Positions 8,192 through 17,035 of a stretch of DNA of 56,905 nt are shown here, one piece after another. The notes under the pieces were generated by a model that worked only from the letters and a program-made list of their open reading frames with translations, was not told the origin of the DNA and ran no database searches. Where the stretch lies: positions 1 through 56,905 of IMG/VR virus record IMGVR_UViG_3300006810_009833; one strand, 5' to 3'. The position numbers were made by a program, and so were the translations under genes. Source of the stretch: a virus. Positions within the stretch are counted from its first letter, which is position 1. Every line of letters starts with the position of its first letter.

Positions 8192-8500
8192 ATGAGAAAG
8201 GGACCGCTATCAAACAAGGACAAAGAATTCATTGAAGATAATCTTAATTTATCTAATGCGGAGCTATCTGATAAGTTAGATCGCTCTGAGAGTTCTATAG
8301 GCCAGTATCGCACAACCTTAGCTACGCCAGAAAAAAGTCAGGAAGAAACCAGCACCATGAATTTGTATGCACGTAACAAAAAATATGGTGTTGTTGCCAT
8401 GACAGAAAATGCTTCTATTTCATCAGATGATAGAACAAAAGCAAAAAATGTATACGAAACACGTAAATATAGAAACTCTATTCATAAAATTAGGGATTAA
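8192..8500 (+). CDS. Small helix-turn-helix protein, 102 aa
   Basis: The ATG at 8192 has an AAAGGAG site at 8178-8184 and is preferred to an upstream TTG at 8186. Residues 1-45 read as a compact three-helix unit: LSNKDKEFIEDNL, LSNAELSDKLDRSESSIGQYR. The pattern 'many leave, stepwise check, then recognition helix' matches homeodomain-like DNA-binding folds in phage regulators. The rest is polar and may be disordered. A DNA-binding role is inferred from the fold pattern only. Confidence 0.7.
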   Translation: MRKGPLSNKDKEFIEDNLNLSNAELSDKLDRSESSIGQYRTTLATPEKSQEETSTMNLYARNKKYGVVAMTENASISSDDRTKAKNVYETRKYRNSIHKIRD

Positions 8501-8502
8501 AT

Positions 8503-9009
8503 ATGATATGCACTACAATTGATTCTTATCTACAAGATCTTTGCTATAATAAGCTATACATAAGCTGGGAAGTAGTTCTTACAGATGGAACAACTGTATA
8601 TGGAGATTATGATAGACCGGGATTTGAAAATCCTATTCTAAGACTAAAAAATTACTGCAAAGAAAATGATGTGTGGCCTGTTAAGGTAAGCTTACACATG
8701 TTTGGTGCTCCTAGCGAGGTTTTTTTTGAAGACCCAAATGGACTTGATGGACTGCTTATAATGCGTGGCGTGGCTAAAGACCAAGCAATGGATGGCAGCC
8801 ACTCACAATCTTATCAAACCTTAACAGTAGGACTTTTACGTGACGATTGTTCGTGTATTGATGTTGGTAAATATACTTGGCCTATTTCTGATTTTGAACG
8901 ACGACATAGCACCAGGGTATTGACAAAAGAAAATCTTGAGAATATGATATTTAAGAATGGATCAAAAAAAAGACAACACGAAACGGTTCAAAAGCTACTC
9001 AACGGGTGA
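8503..9009 (+). CDS. Hypothetical protein, 168 aa
   Basis: No family recognised. It is a mixed alpha/beta protein with several aromatic strands (WEVVLTDGTTVYGDYDRPGFE, then VWPVKVSLHMFGAP) and four or five cysteines without a spaced metal-binding pattern. The C-terminal 18 residues are coded inside the overlap (53 bases) with the next gene. It follows the helix-turn-helix gene by 2 bases, so it belongs to the same run. Confidence 0.72.
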   Translation: MICTTIDSYLQDLCYNKLYISWEVVLTDGTTVYGDYDRPGFENPILRLKNYCKENDVWPVKVSLHMFGAPSEVFFEDPNGLDGLLIMRGVAKDQAMDGSHSQSYQTLTVGLLRDDCSCIDVGKYTWPISDFERRHSTRVLTKENLENMIFKNGSKKRQHETVQKLLNG

Positions 9010-9436
9010 GCCATGTACTGCCGCACAGTATGTGGCTGAAATGGTTTGCATGAGAAGAAGAGAGCGTGAGAACAATGGTAGTCTTGCTTTCAAGTTCTGG
9101 AACAAGGCCCAGAAGGATGAATATCAAACACAAATTCGTGCCGCCAACACGGCCATAAAACGCTATGGCGAAAAAGCTTTGCTTCATTACTTAAAAAGCC
9201 CAAATGGTAAGCGTACATACTCTTTGGGCTATCTTAATAAGAATAAGAAATTTATCATACTTAATAAGTTTGTAAAGGAAGGGCTAGAAAAGTCTAAGAA
9301 AATAATTGAAGAAGAAGCAAAGAAGGCCAAAAAGGTTATTGAGGCTGATAATATGGTGTTTAGACCAAGAACAAATAGGCCCGCAAGAAATTCATTACTA
9401 TCTAAATTGAGGAAAGCAGACAATGGCAAAGAATGA
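8957..9436 (+). CDS. Hypothetical basic protein, 159 aa
   Basis: A highly basic protein. The first half contains CTAAQYVAEMVCMRRRERE and a Lys/Trp-rich stretch, suggesting a nucleic-acid-binding helical domain. Residues about 100-130 are a long Lys/Glu helix (EKSKKIIEEEAKKAKKVIEA). It overlaps both neighbours (53 bases with the gene before, 14 with the recombinase). Its place just before the recombinase hints at an accessory role in recombination or replication, which is inference. Confidence 0.72.
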   Translation: MDQKKDNTKRFKSYSTGEPCTAAQYVAEMVCMRRRERENNGSLAFKFWNKAQKDEYQTQIRAANTAIKRYGEKALLHYLKSPNGKRTYSLGYLNKNKKFIILNKFVKEGLEKSKKIIEEEAKKAKKVIEADNMVFRPRTNRPARNSLLSKLRKADNGKE

Positions 9437-10496
9437 TGACTATTTGAGCAAGCTAATGAAAGAATATGGCAATATCATTTCTGACGGCGACAAAGTATTG
9501 CAAGATAAAAAGAACTATGATGTTATATCTGTTAGTCCAGCTATTGACATAGCTCTAGGTGGTGGCATTAAAGAAGGAAGCTGGGTCACTCTTACTGGAG
9601 ATCCAAAATCTGGCAAGACTACTACCAGTATGCAAATTATAGCAAATTGCCAAGCTGAAAATCGCCCTATTATTTATCTAGACGTTGAAGGAAGACTGAA
9701 AGAAATGAACTTTGGCGTTGCAAGTCTTAATCCGTCTAAAATGAAGATTGTGCATCCAGATGATGAGCCTCTATCGGCAGAGTATTTTTTAGAAGTTGCA
9801 TACAAGATGATGAGTCATCCAGATTATTATAGAGGTATTCTTGTGATTGATTCAATATCCTCACTTACCCCATCTAAAGAATTAGATGGAGATATGAGTC
9901 CTGGTCGTGCGGGACTTCCTAAGATTTTGTCTGTGTTCACAAAAAAGATGGGCCAATTATTACCTCGTCAGCGTGGCTTAGTTATCGCTATTACTCATTA
10001 CATCGCTAATACTTCTGGTTTTGGCAAAGCCAAGATGGCAGATGGCGGCAATAAAATTCAATATCAAGCAGATACTAGAATGGAGATTGCTGGAGGTGGA
10101 GAAAAGGTTTCAGCAGTTAGTCCTTGGATAGACTCAAACAAAAATAGAATTGGTCAAGTTGTGAACTGGAAGATTATTTGTTCTTCTATGGGGCCACCTG
10201 GAGGCAATGTGCAAAGCTATATAAGGTATGGTCATGGCATTGATAAAGTTCAAGAAGTACTTAGTCTTGCTGTAGAGCTTGGGTTTATTGACAAAGCTGG
10301 TGCTTGGTTGACATGTTCGTTTCTTGCTGATTTTCCAGAAATGGCTAAAGAGATTAATCCAGATATAGACACTGAAAATACAGAATCAATACTCAAAGGA
10401 TTTAAATTTCAAGGAATGGAAAACCTATATAACTTTTTTAATGAAAATCCAAAGCTCGCTAAGTTTATGGAGGATAAGATTAAGGAGGCACTATGA
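9423..10496 (+). CDS. uvsX: RecA/UvsX-type strand-exchange recombinase
   Basis: ATP-dependent recombinase that coats single-stranded DNA and pairs it with homologous duplex, for recombination-dependent replication and repair. Residues about 36-70 read VSVSPAIDIALGGGIKEG, then the Walker A loop GDPKSGKT (59-66). YLDVEG follows, and GILVIDSISSL is Walker B. A later loop, KILSVFTKKMGQLLPRQRG, and THYIAN match the RecA core. At 357 residues it is the usual phage length. The start lies in a 14-base overlap with the gene before, and the stop overlaps the nuclease gene by 4 bases. The symbol is used by analogy; it could equally be called a RecA homologue. Confidence 0.88.
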   Translation: MAKNDDYLSKLMKEYGNIISDGDKVLQDKKNYDVISVSPAIDIALGGGIKEGSWVTLTGDPKSGKTTTSMQIIANCQAENRPIIYLDVEGRLKEMNFGVASLNPSKMKIVHPDDEPLSAEYFLEVAYKMMSHPDYYRGILVIDSISSLTPSKELDGDMSPGRAGLPKILSVFTKKMGQLLPRQRGLVIAITHYIANTSGFGKAKMADGGNKIQYQADTRMEIAGGGEKVSAVSPWIDSNKNRIGQVVNWKIICSSMGPPGGNVQSYIRYGHGIDKVQEVLSLAVELGFIDKAGAWLTCSFLADFPEMAKEINPDIDTENTESILKGFKFQGMENLYNFFNENPKLAKFMEDKIKEAL

Positions 10497-10900
10497 AAAT
10501 CATAGGGCTTGATGAAAAAACTTACTCTTGGAATCCAACGTCTTCACAGTCTTCCAGCAAAAAAAAATCAAAACTACATTTAAAGGCAAGAGCATTACTT
10601 AAAGAAATTTATCCTTTTGATAGAATTCTTGAAGAGTTGTCGCTGCCAGGAAGTAAAAGCGAATTCCGAAAAACCGTTCTTCGTGCTGACTTGTTTTTAC
10701 CAAATAGAAAGATTATGGTAGAAGTTCATGGAGAACAGCACTATAAGTTTAATACTTTTTTCTTTAAGACTAAGCTTGAGTTTTATCAGGCCAAAGCAAG
10801 AGATAATGATAAAAGAGAGTGGTGTAGGATTAATGATATAGACTTGATAGAATTAAACTATAATGAGGATATTGATGAATGGCGAAGAAAGATTCAATAA
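10493..10900 (+). CDS. Vsr-like/PD-(D/E)XK endonuclease, 135 aa
   Basis: A basic, Ser-rich start is followed by a restriction-endonuclease-like core: SEFRKTVLRADLFLPNRK, then IMVEVHGEQHY. The spacing of Glu57, Asp66, Glu77 and His79 fits the Vsr-type metal site, and the C-terminal part (REWCRINDIDLIELNYNED) matches the closing strand of these small nucleases. It probably cuts DNA. It is fixed between the recombinase and the next gene by overlaps on both sides, so a recombination or repair role is likelier than a mobile one. The same core recurs in the 260-residue protein at 35506. Confidence 0.78.
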   Translation: MKIIGLDEKTYSWNPTSSQSSSKKKSKLHLKARALLKEIYPFDRILEELSLPGSKSEFRKTVLRADLFLPNRKIMVEVHGEQHYKFNTFFFKTKLEFYQAKARDNDKREWCRINDIDLIELNYNEDIDEWRRKIQ

Positions 10901-11336
10901 ATTTGTAGAAGATATTGAAAACTGGATTCAGGGTGTTGGTAGACTAAAAATCGAACGCAATGAAGAAGTAGAAAAATATCTTAATCTTGATATTGCACAA
11001 CTGAAAAGATTGTCAAGCGAGGAATGCAACATAGGAGCTTATTGTCTTACTGCATATGCAGAATATTTGCAGAATGTTTTAGCGAAAGAGAAAATGGCAC
11101 TAGAGTGGGCAGATGATGGCATATGGTATATGATATCGGATAAGCTAAACAATTATGGCGGTCAATATGCTAAGTGGCAAGAAAAATATTACAGTGCAAT
11201 CAAAGAAAATCCGATTGCTAAGGAGATGACAAAAGTAAAAATAAATGCCCAAGCCCGTATAACTTCTGTTGAGCACTCTATTGAAAATACTAAAAAACTA
11301 TCAGAAATATTACTCAACTTATCTAGGAGAAGATAA
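10875..11336 (+). CDS. Helical protein, possible UvsY-like recombination mediator, 153 aa
   Basis: The ATG at 10875 is chosen because TGAGGAT lies at 10864-10870; an in-frame ATG at 10863 has no site. The protein is almost wholly helical: a middle part around YAEYLQNVLAKEKMALEWA, a segment with several Tyr/Trp, and a C-terminal VKINAQARITSVEHSIENT helix. This layout, the size and the place just after the recombinase recall T4 UvsY, which loads UvsX on SSB-covered DNA. No clear motif proves it, so the role is a suggestion from context. Confidence 0.75.
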   Translation: MNGEERFNKFVEDIENWIQGVGRLKIERNEEVEKYLNLDIAQLKRLSSEECNIGAYCLTAYAEYLQNVLAKEKMALEWADDGIWYMISDKLNNYGGQYAKWQEKYYSAIKENPIAKEMTKVKINAQARITSVEHSIENTKKLSEILLNLSRRR

Positions 11337-11773
11337 TGGATAAAATAAAACAAGCTAAGAAGCTAATCAAACTTGCTATTGACACAGGAGATGATGAACT
11401 TATAATGCTAGCAAATGAGCTATTGGAAGAAAACACAGGTAATTCTGTAGAGAAAGCAGTTGTTCCACAGCCAAAAAAAGATCCACCGCAGAAGAAAAAA
11501 GATCATGAAGACTTTTCTTTATTTAAAATGCGTACAGAAGACGATAACTCTAAAAAAAATGGAATTGCTGTAAATAAAATCCAGAGAGAAATCAAATTTT
11601 ATGACGATGGATCTGATAAGAACATTGAAACTCCAGAAATTTCTCTTGCAGAACGAAAAAGAAAGCCATTCAAAATGATTGAGCAAAAATGCCAAAAATG
11701 CAGTAGAACAGTAAAAACCCACCCGAGCCATAAACGTGAATGGTTTGTCTGCGATGGATGTATTAGACGATGA
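11336..11773 (+). CDS. Zinc-ribbon protein of unknown function, 145 aa
   Basis: It begins with a short helical unit (IKQAKKLIKLAIDTGDDEL), followed by a long Lys/Glu/Pro-rich, probably disordered middle. It ends with a compact four-cysteine ribbon: CQKC near residue 120 and CDGC four residues from the end. Such a layout often tethers a small nucleic-acid or protein contact site. It overlaps the gene before by one base and the helicase by 4 bases. Placement between the recombinase set and the helicase suggests a replisome accessory protein, by inference. Confidence 0.74.
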   Translation: MDKIKQAKKLIKLAIDTGDDELIMLANELLEENTGNSVEKAVVPQPKKDPPQKKKDHEDFSLFKMRTEDDNSKKNGIAVNKIQREIKFYDDGSDKNIETPEISLAERKRKPFKMIEQKCQKCSRTVKTHPSHKREWFVCDGCIRR

Positions 11774-13230
11774 GTAAATTAGAGAATCATGCTTCAGAAC
11801 GAGCCGTACTGGCTGGACTATGCCAGTTCGGACTAGATGCGTATCTAGAAATGGATTTCGTAGATGCTGATCATTTTACTGATAGCATGAATCAAATTCT
11901 TTATACATGCATTTCTAGAATTATAAACCAAAATGCCAAAGTTGATCTAACTTCTATTTTATCAACTGCTAGCGAGCTTGGCGTTTATGAAAAGATTCAC
12001 AACAAGCGTGAGATTGGATTTGTACGTTCTCTTTTTAATTTTCCAATACATAAAGAAAATGTTTCTATTCATGCGTCTAAAATAACAAAACTGAAACTAG
12101 CTAGAGATTTAGGTAAAACTCTTACAGCATGTGCTGAAGACATACAGAATGTATCTGGCGACGAAGACTTAATGGATATAATTGGCAAGGTTGAAGAACC
12201 CATTCTAGACGCAACTGGCACTCTTTATCAGTCTTCTAATAAAACAACTGAAATGCTTGGGGACGGCCTTGAAGAATATATAGAGTTCCTTTGTGAGAAC
12301 CCAACAGACTATGTTGGTATTCCAAGCGGGTTTCCACATTTTGATTTATCTATTGGTGGAGGACTGCGTAGAAAATCTGTAGATCTTATTGCCGCTCGCC
12401 CAAAAACTGGTAAGTCTATGTTTGGCGATGCTGTCGCTGTTCATGTTTCTAAAGAGCATAACATTCCTGTGTTAATGCTGGACACCGAAATGAGCAAAGA
12501 CGATCATTATAATAGAATGCTTGCGTCTATTAGTGGCGTAGAGATCAATAAAATATCTAGTGGTAAATTTTCTGAAAACGCAATTGATCGAGAAAAAGTA
12601 ATGAAAGCGGTGGAGGAATTAAAAAGTATTCCTTATCACTATATTAGCATTGCTGGTCAGTCATTTGAAAACATTCTTGCTATTATGCGAAAATGGATTT
12701 ATCAGCACGTTGGTTTTGACGAGAATGGCAGAACTAAAGACTGCCTAATAGTTTATGACTATTTAAAGCTTATGGGTTCAGAGGGCATTTCTGCTTCTAT
12801 GCAGGAATACCAAGTCCTCGGATTTCAGATAACTAAGCTGCATAATTTTTGCGTAAAATATGACGTTCCTTGTTTAAGTTTTGTTCAGTTAAATCGTGAT
12901 GGTATAACTAAAGAGTCTACAGATGTTGTTTCTGGCTCAGATAGATTAATATGGCTTTGCACTAGTTTTACTATCTTTAAAATGAAATCAGAAGAAGAAA
13001 TAGCAGAGGATACCGCTCAATATGGAAACAGAAAACTTGTACCCGTTGTTGCTCGTCATGGTTCTGGTCTTGATGACGGTGACTATATTAGCATTAAAAT
13101 GTATGGTTCGATTGGGAAAATTGAGGAAAGCCGTACTCGAAATCAGATCCACGATCCTCAACAAGCAAACCAAGAAGGATTTGAAATAGAAGATGACATT
13201 GACGCAGAATCAGATCTATCAGATCTGTAA
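11770..13230 (+). CDS. dnaB: Replicative DNA helicase, DnaB/SF4 type
   Basis: Hexameric 5'-3' helicase that unwinds the fork ahead of the phage polymerase. The first 110 residues are the helical DnaB-type N-terminal domain (ERAVLAGLCQFG, DHFTDSMNQILYTCISRI). The motor follows: GIPSGFPHFDLSIGGGLRR, Walker A ARPKTGKS (209-216), LMLDTEMS, then CLIVYDYLKLMGS as Walker B and a late SGSDRLIWLC segment. The acidic C-terminus is coded in a 38-base overlap with the primase. At 486 residues it is full length. Helicase and primase genes next to each other support a joint primosome. Confidence 0.92.
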   Translation: MSKLENHASERAVLAGLCQFGLDAYLEMDFVDADHFTDSMNQILYTCISRIINQNAKVDLTSILSTASELGVYEKIHNKREIGFVRSLFNFPIHKENVSIHASKITKLKLARDLGKTLTACAEDIQNVSGDEDLMDIIGKVEEPILDATGTLYQSSNKTTEMLGDGLEEYIEFLCENPTDYVGIPSGFPHFDLSIGGGLRRKSVDLIAARPKTGKSMFGDAVAVHVSKEHNIPVLMLDTEMSKDDHYNRMLASISGVEINKISSGKFSENAIDREKVMKAVEELKSIPYHYISIAGQSFENILAIMRKWIYQHVGFDENGRTKDCLIVYDYLKLMGSEGISASMQEYQVLGFQITKLHNFCVKYDVPCLSFVQLNRDGITKESTDVVSGSDRLIWLCTSFTIFKMKSEEEIAEDTAQYGNRKLVPVVARHGSGLDDGDYISIKMYGSIGKIEESRTRNQIHDPQQANQEGFEIEDDIDAESDLSDL

Positions 13231-14227
13231 TAATCTAGCAGAGCAACCAAATCTAACGCGACTGATGGAAAAGCTTAACATAGAATATGTTGAGCATCCT
13301 AATCGTCTTTCCTGTGCTTGTCCAGTACATGGGGGAGATAATGAAAATGCCTGTACCATATTTACTGACGGAGACTCTATAAGAGGTAACTGGAGATGTT
13401 GGACGCATCAATGCGAGCAAGAATGGACAAATAGTTTATTTGGTTTTGTTCGTGGAGTATTGTCCTATCGTAAGCATAGAAATGTGTCGCTTGATGAGAC
13501 AGAACGTTTTTGTATGTCGTTGATTGGTGATAATTGCGACATATCAAGTACACCAGTAAATATTTTTGATCCTCTTGATGTGTTTAGCAAGAAAACACAA
13601 CCTCAAGAAGGTGGGCCATCAAGAGAGCAAGTGAGATCAAGACTCTCTATACCAGCAGAATATTTTATTAAACGTGGATGGTCATCAGAAATTCTTAACC
13701 ATTTTGACGTAGGCTTATCTTCCGAAACCGGTAAACAAATGAGCGGTCGTGCAGTTGCACCAATATATGATCAATTCTTTAACTATGTTGGATGTGCTGG
13801 TCGTGCCACTAACGAAGAAATAAAACCAAAATGGTTATATAGTAAGGGATTTAAGAGAAATGTGTTTTATGGGATACATCATGCATATAACACTATGAAA
13901 GATACTCATTCTGTTATCCTTGTTGAAGGACAAGGCGATGTTTGGAGAATGCACGAAGCTGGCTACACTCAAACTGTTGGTATTTTTGGATGTAGCATTG
14001 GTGAAGAGCAGCTAGTTATACTTGAAGAATCGGGAGTGATGAATGTCATCATACTTACAGACTCAGATGAAGCTGGTCAAAAAGCCTATCAGCAAATCAT
14101 TAAACGATGCGGGCGAAGGTTTTCTTACTATCGTCCTATTATTACAACTAAAGATGTTGGCGACATGCCTGTCGATCAAGTCAAATCAGAACTAGAACCT
14201 CAATTGAAAGGACTTATTAATGACTAG
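13193..14227 (+). CDS. dnaG: DNA primase, DnaG type (zinc finger plus TOPRIM)
   Basis: Makes RNA primers for phage replication, working with the helicase just upstream. The N-terminal zinc domain has CPVHGG and, after about 30 residues, WRCWTHQCEQ. The TOPRIM metal-binding core is clear: VILVEGQGDVWRMHEAGY carries the catalytic Glu, and VIILTDSDEAGQKA the DxD. At 344 residues it is shorter than cellular DnaG (about 600), as it lacks the C-terminal helicase-binding part. It overlaps the helicase by 38 bases, with no strong ribosome site visible, which suggests translational coupling. Confidence 0.9.
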   Translation: MTLTQNQIYQICNNLAEQPNLTRLMEKLNIEYVEHPNRLSCACPVHGGDNENACTIFTDGDSIRGNWRCWTHQCEQEWTNSLFGFVRGVLSYRKHRNVSLDETERFCMSLIGDNCDISSTPVNIFDPLDVFSKKTQPQEGGPSREQVRSRLSIPAEYFIKRGWSSEILNHFDVGLSSETGKQMSGRAVAPIYDQFFNYVGCAGRATNEEIKPKWLYSKGFKRNVFYGIHHAYNTMKDTHSVILVEGQGDVWRMHEAGYTQTVGIFGCSIGEEQLVILEESGVMNVIILTDSDEAGQKAYQQIIKRCGRRFSYYRPIITTKDVGDMPVDQVKSELEPQLKGLIND

Positions 14228-15104
14228 AATTCTAGCCTTTGCTGGCACTAAACAGGCTGGCAAGACTACTGCCGCTAATTTTATTCATGGTTATCAACTT
14301 CGTGCTAATAATATTATTAGCGACTTTGCAATTCTTGAAGACGGTAGGTTGACTGTTAGTACTGTGATTAGAGATAGCAACGGAAATGAATCTGATGGTT
14401 CTGGTGTATTTCTAGACATTAACAGAATAGACCCTGAGTTTGCAGAATGGGCGGGATATAATATGTGGCCCTATGTTAAGATGTATTCTTTTGCCTCGGT
14501 GTTAAAAGAAATTGCCGCCAATCTTTTTAATTTAAAGCGTGAAGGTATTTATGGCAACAATGCTCAGAAGAATACAAATACACACTATAGATGGGAAGAC
14601 ATGCCTGGAGTTGTTACTGACCAAAACGCCTTAAAAAGCACAGTAATAAAGAAACTTATAGAAGATGGCACACTTATATACCATGAACCTGGAAAGCTTA
14701 CCCATCGTGAATTTCTGCAATGGTTTGGAACTGGCCTATGTAGAAAAGTTTATGATGATATTTGGCTAGAAAATACCATGCAAAGAATCGCCTTAGAACA
14801 ACCTTTAGTTGCTGTGATTGATGATTGTAGATTCGTCAATGAAGTTGAAGCCATTCAAAAGGCTGGAGGTAAGGTAATACATCTATGCCGCAACCCTTTT
14901 AAAGACAATGATGAATCTGAAAAGCAGATGGGGCGACATAGAGGATTTGATTGGGTTATAGACAATAGAGAAATGACTATCCATGATGTTAATATAGAAA
15001 TTATGGAAGCTTTAGAATCTTGGGGCTGGCTGGGAGACGAGAATATTCCAGATCCTCCAAAGGCTGAGAATAATACTGGGATACATACTTTTAAAAAGGG
15101 GTAA
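14220..15104 (+). CDS. Deoxynucleoside monophosphate kinase-like P-loop protein
   Basis: Probably phosphorylates dNMPs to dNDPs, like T4 gp1. The P-loop is at the very N-terminus (LAFAGTKQAGKTTAA, about residues 5-18). Further matching pieces are YSFASVLKEIAANLFNL, the REFLQWFGTGLCRKVYDDIW signature typical of phage dNMP kinases, AVIDDCRFVNEVEAI and a C-terminal HRGFDWVIDN. At 294 residues it is longer than T4 gp1 (241), because of an insert of about 50 residues after the first helix. It overlaps the primase by 8 bases. Confidence 0.82.
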   Translation: MTRILAFAGTKQAGKTTAANFIHGYQLRANNIISDFAILEDGRLTVSTVIRDSNGNESDGSGVFLDINRIDPEFAEWAGYNMWPYVKMYSFASVLKEIAANLFNLKREGIYGNNAQKNTNTHYRWEDMPGVVTDQNALKSTVIKKLIEDGTLIYHEPGKLTHREFLQWFGTGLCRKVYDDIWLENTMQRIALEQPLVAVIDDCRFVNEVEAIQKAGGKVIHLCRNPFKDNDESEKQMGRHRGFDWVIDNREMTIHDVNIEIMEALESWGWLGDENIPDPPKAENNTGIHTFKKG

Positions 15105-15107
15105 TAC

Positions 15108-16130
15108 ATGCTCTGTCCGTACATTAGATCGTCATCATACAATGGTTATGAATACTGTCAGATGCAATATTACTTTACATACGTGTTGGGGTATCAATCT
15201 CCGTCTGGTAAAAAGGCACAGCTTGGAACTATTGTGCATAAGGTAATGGAAGTTCTTGCTACACTTAAAAAAGAGCAGCAAGATAATCCAGATGCTAAAA
15301 CCTTGAAAATAGTAGATGATGCCATTGGAGGAATTCAATGTACTCCAAAGGCTTTGTATACTAAAAGGTTCGTAGCTAAAATTTTAAAAGAAGCATATGT
15401 GTCTTATACTAATAAGTGTATTCATGAATATACTGATGCTGATTATAGATTCTGTGATGAGCTTGTTCAAACAGCAATTGAATACAATGATGGTCAGTTC
15501 GATCCAAGAAACAGAAAGATCGTCGCTGCGGAACCGCATTTCGATATTCCTATTGAGGAACCGTGGGCAAAATTTAAGTACAAGGATAGCAAAGGCAAAG
15601 AAGCAGAAGGTCAACTTTCTATTAAAGGCACTATTGATTTCGTAACAGAAGTAGATGATGGTGTTATAGAAGTAATCGACTGGAAAACTGGTCGTCGCCT
15701 AAACTGGGCTACCGGAGAAGAAAAGACATATGAAAAGCTATGCGAAGACCCACAGCTTCTTCTATATAACTACGCCATATCTAAACTCTTTCCAGAATAC
15801 GATCAGGCTATCATGTCTATCTTTTTCATTAGAGATGGCGGTCCTTTTAGCATGTGCTTTGACAAAGAGGATCAGCAAAAATTCCTTGGTATGTTGGAGA
15901 AACGATGGAAGTCTATTACAAGAAACGATTTTCCACAGCCTTGCTCAAAAGACCGTAAAAGTTTCAAGTGTACAAAATTATGCAATTTCTATAAGACTAA
16001 GTGGCCTGGAACAAATACGTCAATGTGTCAGTATGCAGAAGAACATTTGATTGCTTTTGGTTATGATGAGACTACCGAGAAGATGAAGCGTGACGGGTTT
16101 GATTCCAATTACTATGAGGCTCCAGGCTAA
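15108..16130 (+). CDS. RecB/Cas4-like PD-(D/E)XK exonuclease, possibly iron-sulphur
   Basis: Probable single-strand-acting DNA exonuclease of the PDDEXK_1 (RecB/Cas4) group. YCQMQYYFTYVLGY opens with the family's Cys/Tyr start, then QLGTIVHKVME carries the active-site His. The catalytic core is IKGTIDFV (Asp), VIEVIDWKTGR (Glu, Lys) and a later PQLLLYNYAI helix. Cysteines near the ends (an early one, and CSKDRKSFKCTKLCNFY, then a final MCQY) could hold a Fe-S cluster as in AddB/Cas4, which is inference. It lies in the replication run and likely serves recombination or end-processing. Confidence 0.85.
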   Translation: MLCPYIRSSSYNGYEYCQMQYYFTYVLGYQSPSGKKAQLGTIVHKVMEVLATLKKEQQDNPDAKTLKIVDDAIGGIQCTPKALYTKRFVAKILKEAYVSYTNKCIHEYTDADYRFCDELVQTAIEYNDGQFDPRNRKIVAAEPHFDIPIEEPWAKFKYKDSKGKEAEGQLSIKGTIDFVTEVDDGVIEVIDWKTGRRLNWATGEEKTYEKLCEDPQLLLYNYAISKLFPEYDQAIMSIFFIRDGGPFSMCFDKEDQQKFLGMLEKRWKSITRNDFPQPCSKDRKSFKCTKLCNFYKTKWPGTNTSMCQYAEEHLIAFGYDETTEKMKRDGFDSNYYEAPG

Positions 16131-17035
16131 TGGCAGAATTAATTGACATTCATCAAGAATTTGATCAGGGCAATGTTTATACCTTAGATGTAGCCAAGGA
16201 ACTTGCTCAAGCATTGCCAAATAATTATCGTGTCGTTGTAAAATATGACCAGCAAGATTGGCCTAAATTTTACGATGACAAGCTAAATATACAAATTTCC
16301 ACATCAAGAGAAATACACATAAATCCATGTGATTTGTTTGTTTCTGATGTCCATATGATATTTCAAAATTATCCTTGGTTGGATAAATTTCAAAGATTGT
16401 ATCCTACGAACAACTTAGTTTATCCTATGCCTATAGGAACTTTTGCTGATTTTTCAAATATGCCAGACCCCAAACCTCTGCCAGAAAGAAATTACGATTT
16501 TATTTTTGTTGGTCAAATTCCAAAAACTGGAACAAGAGATTGTTTTAAAAGAAACTTAGATAATTTAATGTTAAATTCTGGGATGAAATTTAAATATAAA
16601 GTTATGTATACTGATGGTTTTAATAAGGGATTAGATCATGAAGCTTATATTCATCTTATTAATGATTCTAAAATTGTTTTGTGCCCACATGGGGCAAACA
16701 GCCCTGAAACATTTAGGTTTTTTGAAACAATAAAAATGGGAGCTATTCCCTTAGTTGACAACCTTCCTCCTTTATGGTATTATCTAAATGCACCGTTTGC
16801 TAGAACTCCTTGGAGTATTCTAGACAAAACATTATCTATTACTTTAAATAGCATCAATTCTAAACAGTGTTCAGAAATTTCTAACAATGTTGCAATCTAC
16901 AACATGACAGTACTTAATCCAAAATGGATAGGTAAATATCTTGCTGAAGTTGTTTGTGCTAGAGATTCTATTGGTATTGATAAGATTAAGGAGCAATTGA
17001 AAACAACTAGAGAGGAATTATTGAAGTATGCCTAA
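16130..17035 (+). CDS. Exostosin-like glycosyltransferase, 301 aa
   Basis: Predicted sugar transferase with a GT-B-type exostosin (GT47-like) C-terminal half. The segment CPHGANSPETFRFFETIKMG near residues 187-206 is the nucleotide-sugar signature; NYDFIFVGQIPKTG begins that domain. Two more copies of the same type sit in the sugar cluster: 32871-33683 (PCGSASYETFRFFEAMMCG) and 30455-31225 (CPRGNGIDTHRMWEAITLG). It is placed alone between the RecB-like nuclease and the polymerase, overlapping both by a base or a few, so it belongs to the replication transcript. A role in DNA glucosylation would fit this position, but there is no direct evidence. Confidence 0.82.
   Translation: MAELIDIHQEFDQGNVYTLDVAKELAQALPNNYRVVVKYDQQDWPKFYDDKLNIQISTSREIHINPCDLFVSDVHMIFQNYPWLDKFQRLYPTNNLVYPMPIGTFADFSNMPDPKPLPERNYDFIFVGQIPKTGTRDCFKRNLDNLMLNSGMKFKYKVMYTDGFNKGLDHEAYIHLINDSKIVLCPHGANSPETFRFFETIKMGAIPLVDNLPPLWYYLNAPFARTPWSILDKTLSITLNSINSKQCSEISNNVAIYNMTVLNPKWIGKYLAEVVCARDSIGIDKIKEQLKTTREELLKYA

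Noticed and set aside
13208-13226. Inverted repeat CAGATCT/AGATCTG as an operator
   Set aside because: It lies in the overlap of helicase and primase genes and follows from two Ser-Asp-Leu codon groups.
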